Assembly (NCBI RefSeq): GCF_017745275.1
Contig: NZ_JAGHZS010000002.1
Location: 297,859 to 361,858 of the forward strand
Direction: 5' to 3'
DNA from: Chitinophaga sp.
GTDB taxonomy: Bacteria; Bacteroidota; Bacteroidia; Chitinophagales; Chitinophagaceae
Length of the DNA stretch: 64,000 nucleotides
In this document: piece after piece, positions 27,142 through 35,437 of the stretch
How the letters are laid out: each line of letters opens with the position of its first letter
Numbering within the stretch: the stretch's first letter is position 1
Notes under the pieces: generated by a model
Seen by the model: the letters and a program-made list of their open reading frames with translations, nothing else
Told to the model about the DNA's origin: nothing
The model's database searches: none
Translations under genes and position numbers: made by a program

Positions 27142-27465
27142 ATGGAAGAAACCCCTTCACCCAAAAAGAAGCTCGTTTACCACGATAGTGAATATGAATA
27201 TGTAAATGGCATGTCTAAAAAGGCATGGCCCGGATTGGTATTGACGCTGGTGGTCAGTGTGGCATTTTATATTTTTGCTGTACTAAGATACCGGGAATTG
27301 GTGGACTGGGAGGCCACCGGTGGCCGCATCCGGATGACCAGCACCGAAAAGCTCTGTTATGATATGGGCGGTGTTTGGTTATTTCCTGCATTGATAGGCA
27401 TATTTGCTACAGTAGTAATGGTTTTAGGGATTAAACAGTATTTGAGGAGGAAGCGGCTGGGCTGA
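27142..27465 (+). CDS. Small two-helix membrane protein of unknown function
   Basis: A 107-residue protein with hydrophobic segments near residues 31-50 and 75-98, a charged N-terminus (EETPSPKKK) and a basic C-terminus (YLRRKRLG). No family recognised. It follows the preceding membrane gene by 8 nt and is followed by a family C hairpin. Confidence 0.65.
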   Translation: MEETPSPKKKLVYHDSEYEYVNGMSKKAWPGLVLTLVVSVAFYIFAVLRYRELVDWEATGGRIRMTSTEKLCYDMGGVWLFPALIGIFATVVMVLGIKQYLRRKRLG

Positions 27466-27480
27466 GGTCTTTTGAGGGAA

Positions 27481-27606
27481 AGCAGAAAGCTGAAAGCAGA
27501 AAGCAAAAAGCTATTGTAGCGAATGATCAAAGCGAAGAATTAAATATCTATTCGCTTTGATCATTCGCTACAATAGCTTTTTGCTTTCTGCTTTCAGCTT
27601 TCTGCT
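27481..27606. repeat. Long intergenic inverted repeat, family C (perfect 56-bp arms)
   Basis: Arms at 27481-27536 and 27551-27606 are perfect reverse complements (56 bp) with a 14-nt loop. Arms consist of GCAGAAAGC/GCAAAAAGC units around a core AGCTATTGTAGCGA. The right arm runs into the stop codon of the convergent lipoprotein gene. Confidence 0.95.
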
Positions 27607-28075
27607 ACTTCTTCATATACTTCAAATATTCATTCTCAATATTTGTCAGATCTATTTTATTCACTTTGTTACCATCATACAGCCAGGCTTCCCAGTTGTA
27701 TTTAGGATCGCTTAAATCAATAGTGGTAGTGTGCCCGGATTTGGATTCGAAATGGAGTTTGCCACCGTTGGGCGCCATAATCTTTACTCCTTTTCCTTCC
27801 AGGAACATACGGGCATCTGCCAGGTAGTTCTGGTTATCGTCTGCCATGGTGTAAAAGGCTTCTTCTCCATTTTCTTTTTTCAACTTTTCAAGCCGGGCGC
27901 TATCAGGCGCATATAGTATGGCGCAAGGTTGTGAAATTTTTTCAGCGTCTGCGGGAATGTCGGATGGTGGTGCAGCGGCAGTAGCAGTATGTTCTTCGGT
28001 GACTTTGCTCTCGTGACAGGCGGCAAGTGTCAATAATGCTACAGGCAATAAAAGGTGTTTTCTCATGGTTTTCAT
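27605..28075 (-). CDS. Small lipoprotein, unknown function
   Basis: A 156-residue lipoprotein starting at the ATG at 28075 (MKTMRKHLLLPVALL) with lipobox Cys20 (LAAC). A disordered Thr/Ala/Pro linker follows, then a mixed domain with CAILYAPDSARLEKLKKE and a C-terminal block ending NEYLKYMKK. Upstream codons in frame lack a signal sequence, so this start is preferred. No family recognised. Confidence 0.75.
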   Translation of the reverse strand: MKTMRKHLLLPVALLTLAACHESKVTEEHTATAAAPPSDIPADAEKISQPCAILYAPDSARLEKLKKENGEEAFYTMADDNQNYLADARMFLEGKGVKIMAPNGGKLHFESKSGHTTTIDLSDPKYNWEAWLYDGNKVNKIDLTNIENEYLKYMKK

Positions 28076-28319
28076 AGCAATAGTTGTTTGGCATATTTCA
28101 TAACACTGTGGCAGGAGGTCTGGCACAGGTAATCGCAAGATAAGGGAAAAATGTACCGGGTGCAACTATTAAGCAGTGCCTGGAAAAAGGGGAGGATACC
28201 CCTGATTGTCCGTACGCTGCTCATTTTTTTAAACCCTGCCGGAGCCGCTGTATGCCCCTGCTATGGCGGTTATTAACCAGGTTGCGATAAAAAAACGGGA
28301 AGTGGGCGAAAAAAAATTC

Positions 28320-28335
28320 ATCGAAACATTTCGAT
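28320..28335. promoter_or_regulatory. Palindromic operator of the ArsR-type gene
   Basis: ATCGAAACATTTCGAT is a perfect 7-2-7 inverted repeat 16 nt upstream of the -7 box TACTTTTG (28352-28359) and covers the -33 position, so a bound repressor would block the promoter. The downstream gene encodes the likely ligand. Confidence 0.7.
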
Positions 28336-28363
28336 ATTTGAAAAAATGTATTACTTTTGTTGC

Positions 28364-28633
28364 ATGGATTTAGCAGTTATAGAGAAAGCAGCAAATGCCA
28401 TCGCCGACAAACACCGATTAACTATTATAATGGAGGTTGTTAAGAAGGGCAAGCTGATTTGTGGTGATGTATGTGAGTTTACATGTTTATCGCAACCTAC
28501 GGTGTCGCATCATGTGAAGATCCTGGTAGATAGCGGTGTGCTGAATTCTTCTAAAAATGGCAGAATTGTGGAGTTAACACTCAATAAAGAGATGATGAAG
28601 CAACTGTCGATGTTCTTTTTACAATTAAGCTGA
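28364..28633 (+). CDS. ArsR-family winged-helix regulator
   Basis: An 89-residue single-domain winged-helix protein with the recognition helix in CLSQPTVSHHVKIL (about 42-55). Three cysteines (ICGDVCEFTC) lie just before it, but the classical ELCVCDL metal site is not present, so the inducer is uncertain. The ATG at 28364 begins only 4 nt after its -7 box. It lies in front of two SDR genes, from which it is separated by a terminator, and probably represses itself through the palindrome. Confidence 0.88.
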   Translation: MDLAVIEKAANAIADKHRLTIIMEVVKKGKLICGDVCEFTCLSQPTVSHHVKILVDSGVLNSSKNGRIVELTLNKEMMKQLSMFFLQLS

Positions 28634-28708
28634 GGGACTACCGGGCGGGTTTACCAACAGCTTTTTTTATAGATTAATACATTGAAGTTTTTGAATTTAT
28701 TTTTAGGG

Positions 28709-28732
28709 AGAGAAGATAATTCTCTTTTTTTT
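28709..28732 (+). terminator. Terminator between the ArsR gene and the SDR pair
   Basis: AGAGAA (28709-28714), 5-nt loop, TTCTCT (28720-28725) and a run of eight T residues. The stem is short, so termination may be partial. Confidence 0.65.
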
Positions 28733-28770
28733 GAAATTATTACATTGATAAACTTAAATAAATCAATAGA

Positions 28771-29526
28771 ATGGGACTATTACAAAATAAGACAGCGGTT
28801 ATCACGGGCGGTAACAGCGGTATAGGATATGCAACAGCAGCAGATTTCCTGGAGAAAGGCGCAAAGGTATTAATCACAGGTCGCAGACCAGATGCCGTAC
28901 AGCAGGCAGTGGATGCACTTGGCAACGGAACCGATAGTTTTATAGCAGACCAGGGAAAGATAGAAGACGCAGCAAAATTAGCGGAGTATGTGCGTGACCG
29001 TTATGGGAAGATAGACATCCTGTTTGTAAATGCAGGCGGTGGCAAATTTGGGAACTTTGCCGACGTAACGGAAGAAGTTTTCGACAGTATGATGGACAGC
29101 AATCTGAAAGGAGCATTTTTCACGGTTCAGCACTTACTCCCGTTAATCAATGATGGCGGTACTATTATCCTGTTATCCTCAGTTAATGCGTACGCCGGTA
29201 TGCCTGGATCAGCAGTATACAGCGCCACCAAGGCAGGACTGAATTCATTAGGCCGTACTTTATCAAGGGAACTTGCAGGCAGAAAAATCAGGGTGAACGT
29301 AGTGAATCCGGGCCCTATAGATACACCGATCTTTGAAAAGGCAGGTATTCCAAGAGAGGCGCTGAATCATGAGCTGCTTGCAGCAAGGATGCCCTTAGGA
29401 AGATTAGGACTTCCGGAGGAAGTGGCTAAACTGGTATCCTTCCTCTCTTCAGACGAAGCCTCTTTCATCACCGGCGCCGAGTACAATGTAGATGGCGGTT
29501 TGACTGTTCATCCTTTAATCGCCTAA
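28771..29526 (+). CDS. SDR oxidoreductase, catalytically complete member of a tandem pair
   Basis: A 251-residue classical SDR with TGGNSGIG (12-19), VNAGG, Asn111, Ser137, Tyr150 and Lys154 all present, and a C-terminal GAEYNVDGG block. It should be an NAD(P)H-dependent reductase in the cytoplasm; substrate unknown. It is followed 19 nt later by a close paralogue aligned without gaps over most of its length. An ATTGAT-N12-ATCAAT inverted repeat sits just before the start codon. The ArsR gene upstream is the probable regulator. Confidence 0.92.
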   Translation: MGLLQNKTAVITGGNSGIGYATAADFLEKGAKVLITGRRPDAVQQAVDALGNGTDSFIADQGKIEDAAKLAEYVRDRYGKIDILFVNAGGGKFGNFADVTEEVFDSMMDSNLKGAFFTVQHLLPLINDGGTIILLSSVNAYAGMPGSAVYSATKAGLNSLGRTLSRELAGRKIRVNVVNPGPIDTPIFEKAGIPREALNHELLAARMPLGRLGLPEEVAKLVSFLSSDEASFITGAEYNVDGGLTVHPLIA

Positions 29527-29545
29527 TTTCTCAATTCAGTTATTC

Positions 29546-30295
29546 ATGTCATCATTGAAAGATAAAATCGTTGTTATCACAGGAGGTAACAGCGGCATAG
29601 GTTACGCAACCGCCAAATCATTTTTAGCAAAGGGCGCAAAGGTATTGATAACAGGCCGTAATCCTGCAGCGATACAGGACGCGGTACATTCACTCGGACA
29701 TCCGGCTGAAGGATTTAAAGCGGATCAGGCAGATTTAGGCGATGCAAAGCGGTTAGCGGAATATGTGCAGGGAAGATTTGGAAAGATTGATGCCTTGTTT
29801 ATAAATGCAGGTGTGGCGAAACTGGCACCGTTTGAAACGGTTACACCAGGCTTATACGATGAATTAATGAATGTTAATTTCAAAGGCGCCTTTTTCACCA
29901 TACAGGCATTATTACCTATCCTGAATGATGGCGGTTCTATTACCTTGTTATCGGCACTGAATGCTTATGCAGGTTCTGTTAACGCCACGGCGTTGTCTGC
30001 CAGCAAGGCCGCATTAAACTCGCTCGGCAGAACTTTGTCGAGGGAACTGTCCGGCCGCAAAATACGTGTGAACGTAGTGAATCCGGGTATCATTGATACT
30101 CCCCTGTTGGAAAAAGTAGGCTTGCCGGATGTTTTCAAAACACACCTCGGCAACGTTACGCCCATAGGCCGGTTAGGAAAGGCGGAAGACATTGCGAACA
30201 TGGTTACTTTCCTGGCTTCAGATGAAGCGTCGTTCATTACAGGCGCAGAATATAATGTAGACGGTGGACTTATGGTACACCCGTTGATCGCTTAA
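29546..30295 (+). CDS. SDR paralogue lacking catalytic Ser and Tyr
   Basis: A 249-residue SDR with an intact nucleotide-binding motif TGGNSGIG (12-19), NAG motif, Asn111 and Lys154. At the two other catalytic positions it has Ala137 (LLSALNAYAG) and Leu150 (ALSASK) where its neighbour has Ser137 and Tyr150. The rest of the protein, including GAEYNVDGG and the C-terminus VHPLIA, is well conserved with the neighbour, so it is not a decaying gene. It is probably a non-catalytic subunit or cofactor-binding sensor. Confidence 0.9.
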   Translation: MSSLKDKIVVITGGNSGIGYATAKSFLAKGAKVLITGRNPAAIQDAVHSLGHPAEGFKADQADLGDAKRLAEYVQGRFGKIDALFINAGVAKLAPFETVTPGLYDELMNVNFKGAFFTIQALLPILNDGGSITLLSALNAYAGSVNATALSASKAALNSLGRTLSRELSGRKIRVNVVNPGIIDTPLLEKVGLPDVFKTHLGNVTPIGRLGKAEDIANMVTFLASDEASFITGAEYNVDGGLMVHPLIA

Positions 30296-30318
30296 TAAAT
30301 GATCCTGGGCGTTGCAGT

Positions 30319-30343
30319 GTGCAGCATTGTGCAAATGCTGCAC
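30319..30343 (+). other. Hairpin downstream of the SDR pair
   Basis: GTGCAGCAT (30319-30327), 7-nt loop, ATGCTGCAC (30335-30343): a perfect 9-bp stem 23 nt after the SDR stop codon. There is no T-run, so it is not a standard terminator. Confidence 0.5.
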
Positions 30344-30401
30344 CAGCAGCAAGGACATCAAAAAGATTTTCTTTGTTGATTACAGTTAACGGTTGTTTGA
30401 A

Positions 30402-30465
30402 TGCTAATCCCATTAGTTGCAGGTCAACTGCCGCTTGCTATACGGGCAGTTGACTGCAATTAGCA
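30402..30465 (+). other. Long hairpin in the SDR-MocR gap
   Basis: TTGCAGGTCAACTGCC (30417-30432) pairs with GGCAGTTGACTGCAA (30445-30459) with one bulge, and TGCTAAT/ATTAGCA extend the base. It could belong to a small RNA or to the 3' UTR of the SDR transcript. Confidence 0.5.
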
Positions 30466-30502
30466 ATAGTGTGCAAAACATAATAAGTTGTAAGTTAGAG
30501 GG

Positions 30503-30530
30503 CCGGGATAATCTTATTCCGGTCTTTTTT
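30503..30530 (+). terminator. Terminator of the SDR transcript
   Basis: CCGGGATAA (30503-30511), loop TC, TTATTCCGG (30514-30522), then TCTTTTTT. It touches the stop codon of the convergent MocR gene. Confidence 0.88.
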
Positions 30531-31959
30531 ATGCACTCATTTTTTTAATGAGTTTACCTAATGTCTTCAACCCATCATCTACCTGCTTGCTCCATGGATT
30601 ACCGAAGCTGATGCGCATACAGTTGTTGTATTTATTCTGCAGGGAGAAAATTCTGCCGGGACAGAAGCTGATCTTATGTTTGAGGGCCTGCTGGAATAGT
30701 TCAAAGGTATTGATGGATTCATCCAGTTCTACCCACAGCACACAACCGCCCTGTGGCCGGGAAATACGGGTGCCTTCCGGAAAGTATTCGCTGATGGCCT
30801 GGGAATACCGTAAACACTGGGTGTGTAACATCTTCCGCAGATTTCTTAAATGGAATTCATAGCGGCCAATTTCCAGGAAATGTCCTACCGCCGCCTGTGG
30901 CAGCGATGCGCAGGCGATAGAGTGATTCTGTTTCATCATCAGCACCTTTTCCTTGTATTTGCCCGGCATGGTCCAGCCAACGCGGTAGCCTGGTGCCAGC
31001 GATTTGGAAAAGGAATTGCAGAGCAGTACATGCCCGTATTTATCAAAAGTTTTGCAGTTGGCCGGGCGTTGTTTGGAGAAATAAAGATCCCCGTAAATAT
31101 CATCTTCTATCAGGGCAATATCATACTTCACCATCATGTCTACCAGCTCTTTTTTATTTTTATCCGGCATACAGGAACCCAATGGGTTATTGTAGTTGGT
31201 CACAAAAAGACAAGCCTTGATCTTATGACGGGGAATAGCTTTATCGAGATAAGCCAGGTCTATGCCACACACCGGGTGGGTAGGCACTTCCAGCACCCTC
31301 AGCCCTAAACTTTCCGCCAGTTGCATAGATCCATAATAAGCCGGGCTTTCAATCGCGATGGTATCGCCTGGTTGCGTGATAGCCGTCAGGCACAGCGTAA
31401 GCGCATCCATACAGCCGCTGGTAGTTACCACATCATCTGCGGTATAGGCACCGCCCCAGCCGAGCGACATCCGCGCCACCTGCCCGCGCAGCAGCGCATT
31501 GCCTGCCAGTGGCTCATAGCCAATGCCATTGTTGGGCAGATTGCGTAGTGCATGTACCACGGCTTTCGCCATTTTGGCCGCCGGCAACACATCCGGTGGA
31601 GGTGTGGCTACAGAGAGATTCAAAAAATTAGGATTGCGGATCTGGTTGAATACTTCCATCACCATATCACTGACCGTGGCTTCGCTGGCTTTCTTTACCG
31701 GTGCACAGGTGGATGGCATAGCCGGCATACGCCTGGAAGTAAAACGGATATAATAACCTGATTTAGGCCGGGATTCAATCAACCCTTTTGATTCGAGGTG
31801 ATAGTAGGCCTGGAAAGCAGTGGTTAAACTGATCCCTTGTTGCTTGCTGAGCATGCGTACAGACGGGAGTTTTTCCCCGATTTTCATGACATCTTTTTCT
31901 ATCAGCTGTTCTATGTTATCAGCTACCTGCAGGTACAGGTGATCGGCGGTTTTTATCAT
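30529..31959 (-). CDS. MocR-family regulator (GntR HTH plus aminotransferase domain)
   Basis: A 476-residue PLP-binding transcription factor. A GntR-type winged helix fills residues 1-75 (GEKLPSVRMLSKQQGISLTTAF), then a linker and a type I aminotransferase-like domain with NYNNPLG near 255-261 and the PLP lysine Lys319 in SFSKSLAPG. MocR proteins sense PLP or amino-acid adducts and regulate PLP or amine metabolism. It has a paralogue of the same length directly upstream. Its promoter carries the same direct-repeat site found before the decarboxylase gene at 36.2 kb. Confidence 0.93.
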   Translation of the reverse strand: MIKTADHLYLQVADNIEQLIEKDVMKIGEKLPSVRMLSKQQGISLTTAFQAYYHLESKGLIESRPKSGYYIRFTSRRMPAMPSTCAPVKKASEATVSDMVMEVFNQIRNPNFLNLSVATPPPDVLPAAKMAKAVVHALRNLPNNGIGYEPLAGNALLRGQVARMSLGWGGAYTADDVVTTSGCMDALTLCLTAITQPGDTIAIESPAYYGSMQLAESLGLRVLEVPTHPVCGIDLAYLDKAIPRHKIKACLFVTNYNNPLGSCMPDKNKKELVDMMVKYDIALIEDDIYGDLYFSKQRPANCKTFDKYGHVLLCNSFSKSLAPGYRVGWTMPGKYKEKVLMMKQNHSIACASLPQAAVGHFLEIGRYEFHLRNLRKMLHTQCLRYSQAISEYFPEGTRISRPQGGCVLWVELDESINTFELFQQALKHKISFCPGRIFSLQNKYNNCMRISFGNPWSKQVDDGLKTLGKLIKKMSA

Positions 31960-31969
31960 GGCAATGCAA

Positions 31970-32004
31970 ATCTGATCTGGTCAAATTTACAAATTTGCCA
32001 TCTG
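31970..32004. promoter_or_regulatory. Putative MocR operator 1 (direct repeat, 30-bp pitch)
   Basis: AATCTG at 31969-31974 and ATCTGTTTTAT from 32000 lie 30 bp apart just upstream of the MocR start at 31959; an extra ATCTG is at 31975-31979. The minus strand also has TAAATTTG, a -7-like box, between them. Confidence 0.6.
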
Positions 32005-32030
32005 TTTTATTTTTATTTTTTCGGGGGATA

Positions 32031-33461
32031 TTATTTTAATTGTTCACTACTTAGCCGTCCGAGCGTTTGCACGGCCCACTCCTGGTCTTCATCCCAGGGA
32101 TTGGCATTGGTAAGCCGGATGCAGTTGTGATAGCGGTCCTGGCTGGAAAACAGCGATCCCGGTGTAAACGTAATGCCTTGCGCTACGGCTGCTTCATGCA
32201 GTTGCCAGGTATTTACTTTCGGTGGCAGCACTACCCATAAACTGATACCCCCATTGGGTCGCGTCAATTGGGTATCTGCCGGAAAGTACTCCTGTATGGC
32301 TCTCGTCATTTGCATGGTTTGTATGTTGAGTTGTTGCCGCAATGATTTCAGGTGTAAATCCAGTCGTTGCTGGTCCAGGAACTTCGTTAACACCAGTTGG
32401 GGCAATAAACCGGTAGCTGCGGAAGTCATGAATTTTAACTGCGCTATTCTTTCATGATAACGGCCACCAATCACCCAGCCGATACGAAGGCCCGCGGCAA
32501 TGGATTTAGACCAGGAGGAACAATACATGACGAGTCCTTCTTCATCATACGATTTCACGGTGCGGGGGCGTTCCGGTGCAAAATGCAGATCGCCATACAC
32601 ATCATCTTCTATCATGGGCACCTGGTATTGCTGTAATAGCTTTGCCAGTTGCTCTTTACGGCTATCGGGCATGCAACTGCCGAGGGGATTATTATAATTG
32701 GTCACAAACAGGCAGGCCTGTACTTTCTTTTTTTTGAAGGCATCTTCAAGTGCATCCAGGCTAATACCTGTTACCGGATCAGTAGGGATTTCCAGCGCTT
32801 TCATGCCCAGGCTTTCTATGCCCAGCAGCAATCCAAAAAAAGTAGGGGATTCAATAGCGATAGTGTCGCCGGCTTTAGCTACGGCGCGCAGGCAAAGCAC
32901 CGCCGCCTCTATGGCGCCATTGGTGACAATAATTTCATTGGGCAATACCGCACGCCCCCAGTTGAGGCAATGTTTGGCAATATGCCGGCGAAAAGGTTCA
33001 TACCCCGAGATATCACCATAAGGGATATACGAAGTATCCAGTTCGCGCGCGCAGAGCTGTAAGGCCCGCTTTAATTTGGCGGTTGGCAGCAGGGACGTTT
33101 CCGGTGAAGCGCCTATCAGCGAAATAGTTTTTTGTGCGCTGGCAGTTTTACGGAACATCGCGAGTTTTTCATTGACCTGTACCTGGCAGGCTGTTGGCAA
33201 CGGGTTGGATACCGGCGGTAATGCCGGCCGGATATTATGTGAGTACCGTACGAAGTAACCCGATTTTTCCCGGGCTTCTACCCAGCCCGTTTTTTCAAGA
33301 TGTGTGTAAACCTGTAACGCCGTGCTGATACTGATGCCATGTTCCAAATGAAGTGAACGCACGGAAGGAAGCTTGTCGCCCACCGCATACGAGCCACCAC
33401 CAATCATTTGCTGAATTTTTTCCGCTAACTGCAGATATAGAAAGCCGTTATTTTTTTTCAT
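32031..33461 (-). CDS. Second MocR-family regulator
   Basis: A 476-residue paralogue of the preceding MocR gene, with a GntR HTH (residues 1-75, GDKLPSVRSLHLEHGISISTAL), NYNNPLG near 255-261 and the PLP lysine Lys319 in SWSKSIAAG. The two probably arose by tandem duplication. It is divergent from the SnoaL-like and AhpD-like genes, and the shared gap carries a third copy of the direct-repeat site, so it likely controls itself and those genes. Confidence 0.92.
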   Translation of the reverse strand: MKKNNGFLYLQLAEKIQQMIGGGSYAVGDKLPSVRSLHLEHGISISTALQVYTHLEKTGWVEAREKSGYFVRYSHNIRPALPPVSNPLPTACQVQVNEKLAMFRKTASAQKTISLIGASPETSLLPTAKLKRALQLCARELDTSYIPYGDISGYEPFRRHIAKHCLNWGRAVLPNEIIVTNGAIEAAVLCLRAVAKAGDTIAIESPTFFGLLLGIESLGMKALEIPTDPVTGISLDALEDAFKKKKVQACLFVTNYNNPLGSCMPDSRKEQLAKLLQQYQVPMIEDDVYGDLHFAPERPRTVKSYDEEGLVMYCSSWSKSIAAGLRIGWVIGGRYHERIAQLKFMTSAATGLLPQLVLTKFLDQQRLDLHLKSLRQQLNIQTMQMTRAIQEYFPADTQLTRPNGGISLWVVLPPKVNTWQLHEAAVAQGITFTPGSLFSSQDRYHNCIRLTNANPWDEDQEWAVQTLGRLSSEQLK

Positions 33462-33474
33462 CTCACCAAAGGTA

Positions 33475-33510
33475 ATCTGTTATGCTTTAATATTCGTTAT
33501 TCTGTATCTG
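33475..33510. promoter_or_regulatory. Putative MocR operator 2 (direct repeat, 31-bp pitch)
   Basis: AATCTGTTATGC from 33474 and ATCTGTTTTGG from 33506 are 31 bp apart in the divergent gap between the second MocR gene and the SnoaL-like gene. Both half sites match those of the other two copies. Confidence 0.6.
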
Positions 33511-33557
33511 TTTTGGTTATGTTGTTTGCTGTTATTTTGTATCCACAAATCGCTAGT

Positions 33558-33905
33558 ATGACAGTCGTAAAACAAGTGGCTAACACTTTGGTACAACTAT
33601 GCCGGGAGTGGAAATTTCCGGAAGCACAGGCCACACTTTTTCATGAAGACGCAGTAAATGTAGAACCAGATGGCCGTATTGCCACAGGATTGCCGGCCAT
33701 CATGGCCAAAGAACGCCTGTTCCTCGATAATATTGAGGAGCGGCACCTGCTCGAAATATCCGATCCTATTGTGGCAGACGATTACTTTGCCATACAACTG
33801 CTGATGGACGTAACAATTAAGGGGATAGGGCGACGAACGAGAAACGAGTTATGTATATATCATTTGAAAGAGGATAAAATTATCCGCGAACAATTTTTCT
33901 ACTAA
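33558..33905 (+). CDS. SnoaL-like (NTF2-fold) protein
   Basis: A 115-residue protein with the SnoaL/NTF2 pattern: N-terminal helices (LVQLCREWKFPEAQATLFHEDAV), then strands ending EDKIIREQFFY. Fold members are small hydratases, cyclases or binding proteins; function here unknown. The ATG at 33558 (MTVVKQVAN) is chosen because upstream in-frame codons overlap the putative operator. It is followed by the AhpD-like gene after 40 nt. Confidence 0.75.
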   Translation: MTVVKQVANTLVQLCREWKFPEAQATLFHEDAVNVEPDGRIATGLPAIMAKERLFLDNIEERHLLEISDPIVADDYFAIQLLMDVTIKGIGRRTRNELCIYHLKEDKIIREQFFY

Positions 33906-33945
33906 AATTATTTACCAGATCACTTCAAACTAAATTAATACCATC

Positions 33946-34386
33946 ATGGAAGAAAGAATGGACCTTTATAAACTGGTGCCCGGTTCACTGAACGCTTTAT
34001 TGGCGCTGCAGGATTTTATCAATGGCCTGGGACTGGATAAAACCTTGTCTGAGCTGGTTAAAATCAGGGCTTCCCAGATCAACGGCTGTGCTTTTTGTTT
34101 GAACATGCATACCAAAGATGCCCGTAAAATGGGGGAAACCGAACAACGTATCTATGCCTTGAATGCATGGCATGAAGCGCCTTACTATACCGACAAAGAA
34201 CGTGCAGCCCTGGCGCTCACGGAATCGGTTACCCTGGTAAGCTCCACGCATGTGCCGGACGACGTGTACAACGCAGCGGCAGCGGTATTCACACAACAGG
34301 AAATAGCGCAGCTCCTCCTGGCCATTTCGATGATCAACACCTGGAACAGGCTGTCGGTGGCAGCACGGAAACAACCATTAGGTTGA
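33946..34386 (+). CDS. Carboxymuconolactone decarboxylase family (AhpD-like)
   Basis: A 146-residue helical protein with the AhpD-type redox motif CAFCLNMH (about residues 49-56), giving Cys-x-x-Cys and a downstream His. Such proteins act as thiol-disulfide peroxidase partners against peroxides. Probably co-transcribed with the SnoaL-like gene and controlled from the MocR divergent region. A TTTCACGC-type hairpin repeat follows the stop codon. Confidence 0.9.
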   Translation: MEERMDLYKLVPGSLNALLALQDFINGLGLDKTLSELVKIRASQINGCAFCLNMHTKDARKMGETEQRIYALNAWHEAPYYTDKERAALALTESVTLVSSTHVPDDVYNAAAAVFTQQEIAQLLLAISMINTWNRLSVAARKQPLG

Positions 34387-34387
34387 T

Positions 34388-34468
34388 TCTTTCACGCAGA
34401 GACGCAAAGGAGCAAAGAAAATTTATATAAAACATGCTCCTTTGCTCCCTTTGCTTCTTCGCGTGAAA
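34388..34468. repeat. Intergenic inverted repeat, family D (TTTCACGC/GCAAAG arms)
   Basis: Left arm from 34390 contains TTTCACGC, GACGCAAAGG and AGCAAAG; right arm, ending at 34468, contains GCTCCTTTGC, CCCTTTGC and GCGTGAAA. Intergenic repeats with this TTTCACGCAAAGACGCAAAG character are widespread in Bacteroidota. It separates the AhpD-like and alkA-like genes. Confidence 0.75.
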
Positions 34469-34519
34469 AAACAGCAAGAAATCGCAGTTATCGCAAGCGG
34501 GCGTTGCGTAACTTTGCGT

Positions 34520-35428
34520 ATGGCTTTGCAAAAAATATGGATTCCCATTCATGAACCGCAGCATTTTTCATTCGAGGAGTGCCTGCGGTTCCTGGGTAGA
34601 TCAGATAGAGAATGCTTGCACTATATACAGCAGGGAAAAGTGCAACGGATGTTATTATCAGCAGGAACTCCGGTGGTAGTGGAAATAGGACCTGCACCCA
34701 AACCGGAATACCTCGAAGTAACGGTGCTGGCACCAGTAGGCGGTGAGGTAGCGGAAGAACCGATTAAACAGTTTATTACCCATTGGTTGCACCTGGATGC
34801 CAGTTTGCAGCCTTTCTACGATTACACCAACACTGATCCGTTGTTAAAAGGCCTTGCGCAGGAATATCATGGCCTGCGATTGATCGGTATGCCGGATTTG
34901 TTTGAAGCCATTACCTGGCCTATTATCGGCCAGCAAATCAACCTGGCGTTTGCGTATACGCTGCGTCAGCGCTTTATTACCCATTTTGGATACCATGCGG
35001 TGGTAAACAACACCGATTTTTATTTGTACCCGCATCCGGCCGTTATTGCCGCACTGGAGCCGGAAGTACTGGCCCCCATGCAGTTTTCCCGTAGTAAAGC
35101 CAAATACCTGGTGGAAACAGCCCGGCAGATGGCCAGTGGTTACCTGAGCGAAGCGGTTTTAGATGAGATGAGTTATGAAGCCGCGTTGGAAAGACTGGTA
35201 TCTATCAAAGGTATTGGTAACTGGTCGGCTAATTATGCATTGATGAAATACCGGCGTTTCCCACAATCTGTACTACTGGAAGATGTTGGTTTGCAGAATG
35301 CTATAAAAAATAGATTAAATTTGGAAAGTAAACCTTCCATGACCGCCTTAAAGGAATACACCCGGCCCTGGAAGGAACATGCGGCATATGCCACTTTTTA
35401 TTTGTGGAGGTCCTTATTACCCCAATAG
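34520..35428 (+). CDS. alkA: DNA-3-methyladenine glycosylase II-like (AlkA)
   Basis: A 302-residue HhH-GPD DNA glycosylase that removes alkylated bases. The helix-hairpin-helix lies near 226-237 (LVSIKGIGNWSANYAL) and the catalytic Asp255 is in LLEDVGLQNA. The ATG at 34520 is chosen since an upstream start would lie inside the family D repeat; a TAACTTTG box ends only 3 nt before it. It is 9 nt upstream of the ogt-type gene, giving a compact alkylation-repair unit. Confidence 0.88.
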   Translation: MALQKIWIPIHEPQHFSFEECLRFLGRSDRECLHYIQQGKVQRMLLSAGTPVVVEIGPAPKPEYLEVTVLAPVGGEVAEEPIKQFITHWLHLDASLQPFYDYTNTDPLLKGLAQEYHGLRLIGMPDLFEAITWPIIGQQINLAFAYTLRQRFITHFGYHAVVNNTDFYLYPHPAVIAALEPEVLAPMQFSRSKAKYLVETARQMASGYLSEAVLDEMSYEAALERLVSIKGIGNWSANYALMKYRRFPQSVLLEDVGLQNAIKNRLNLESKPSMTALKEYTRPWKEHAAYATFYLWRSLLPQ

Positions 35429-35437
35429 ACTATCAGC

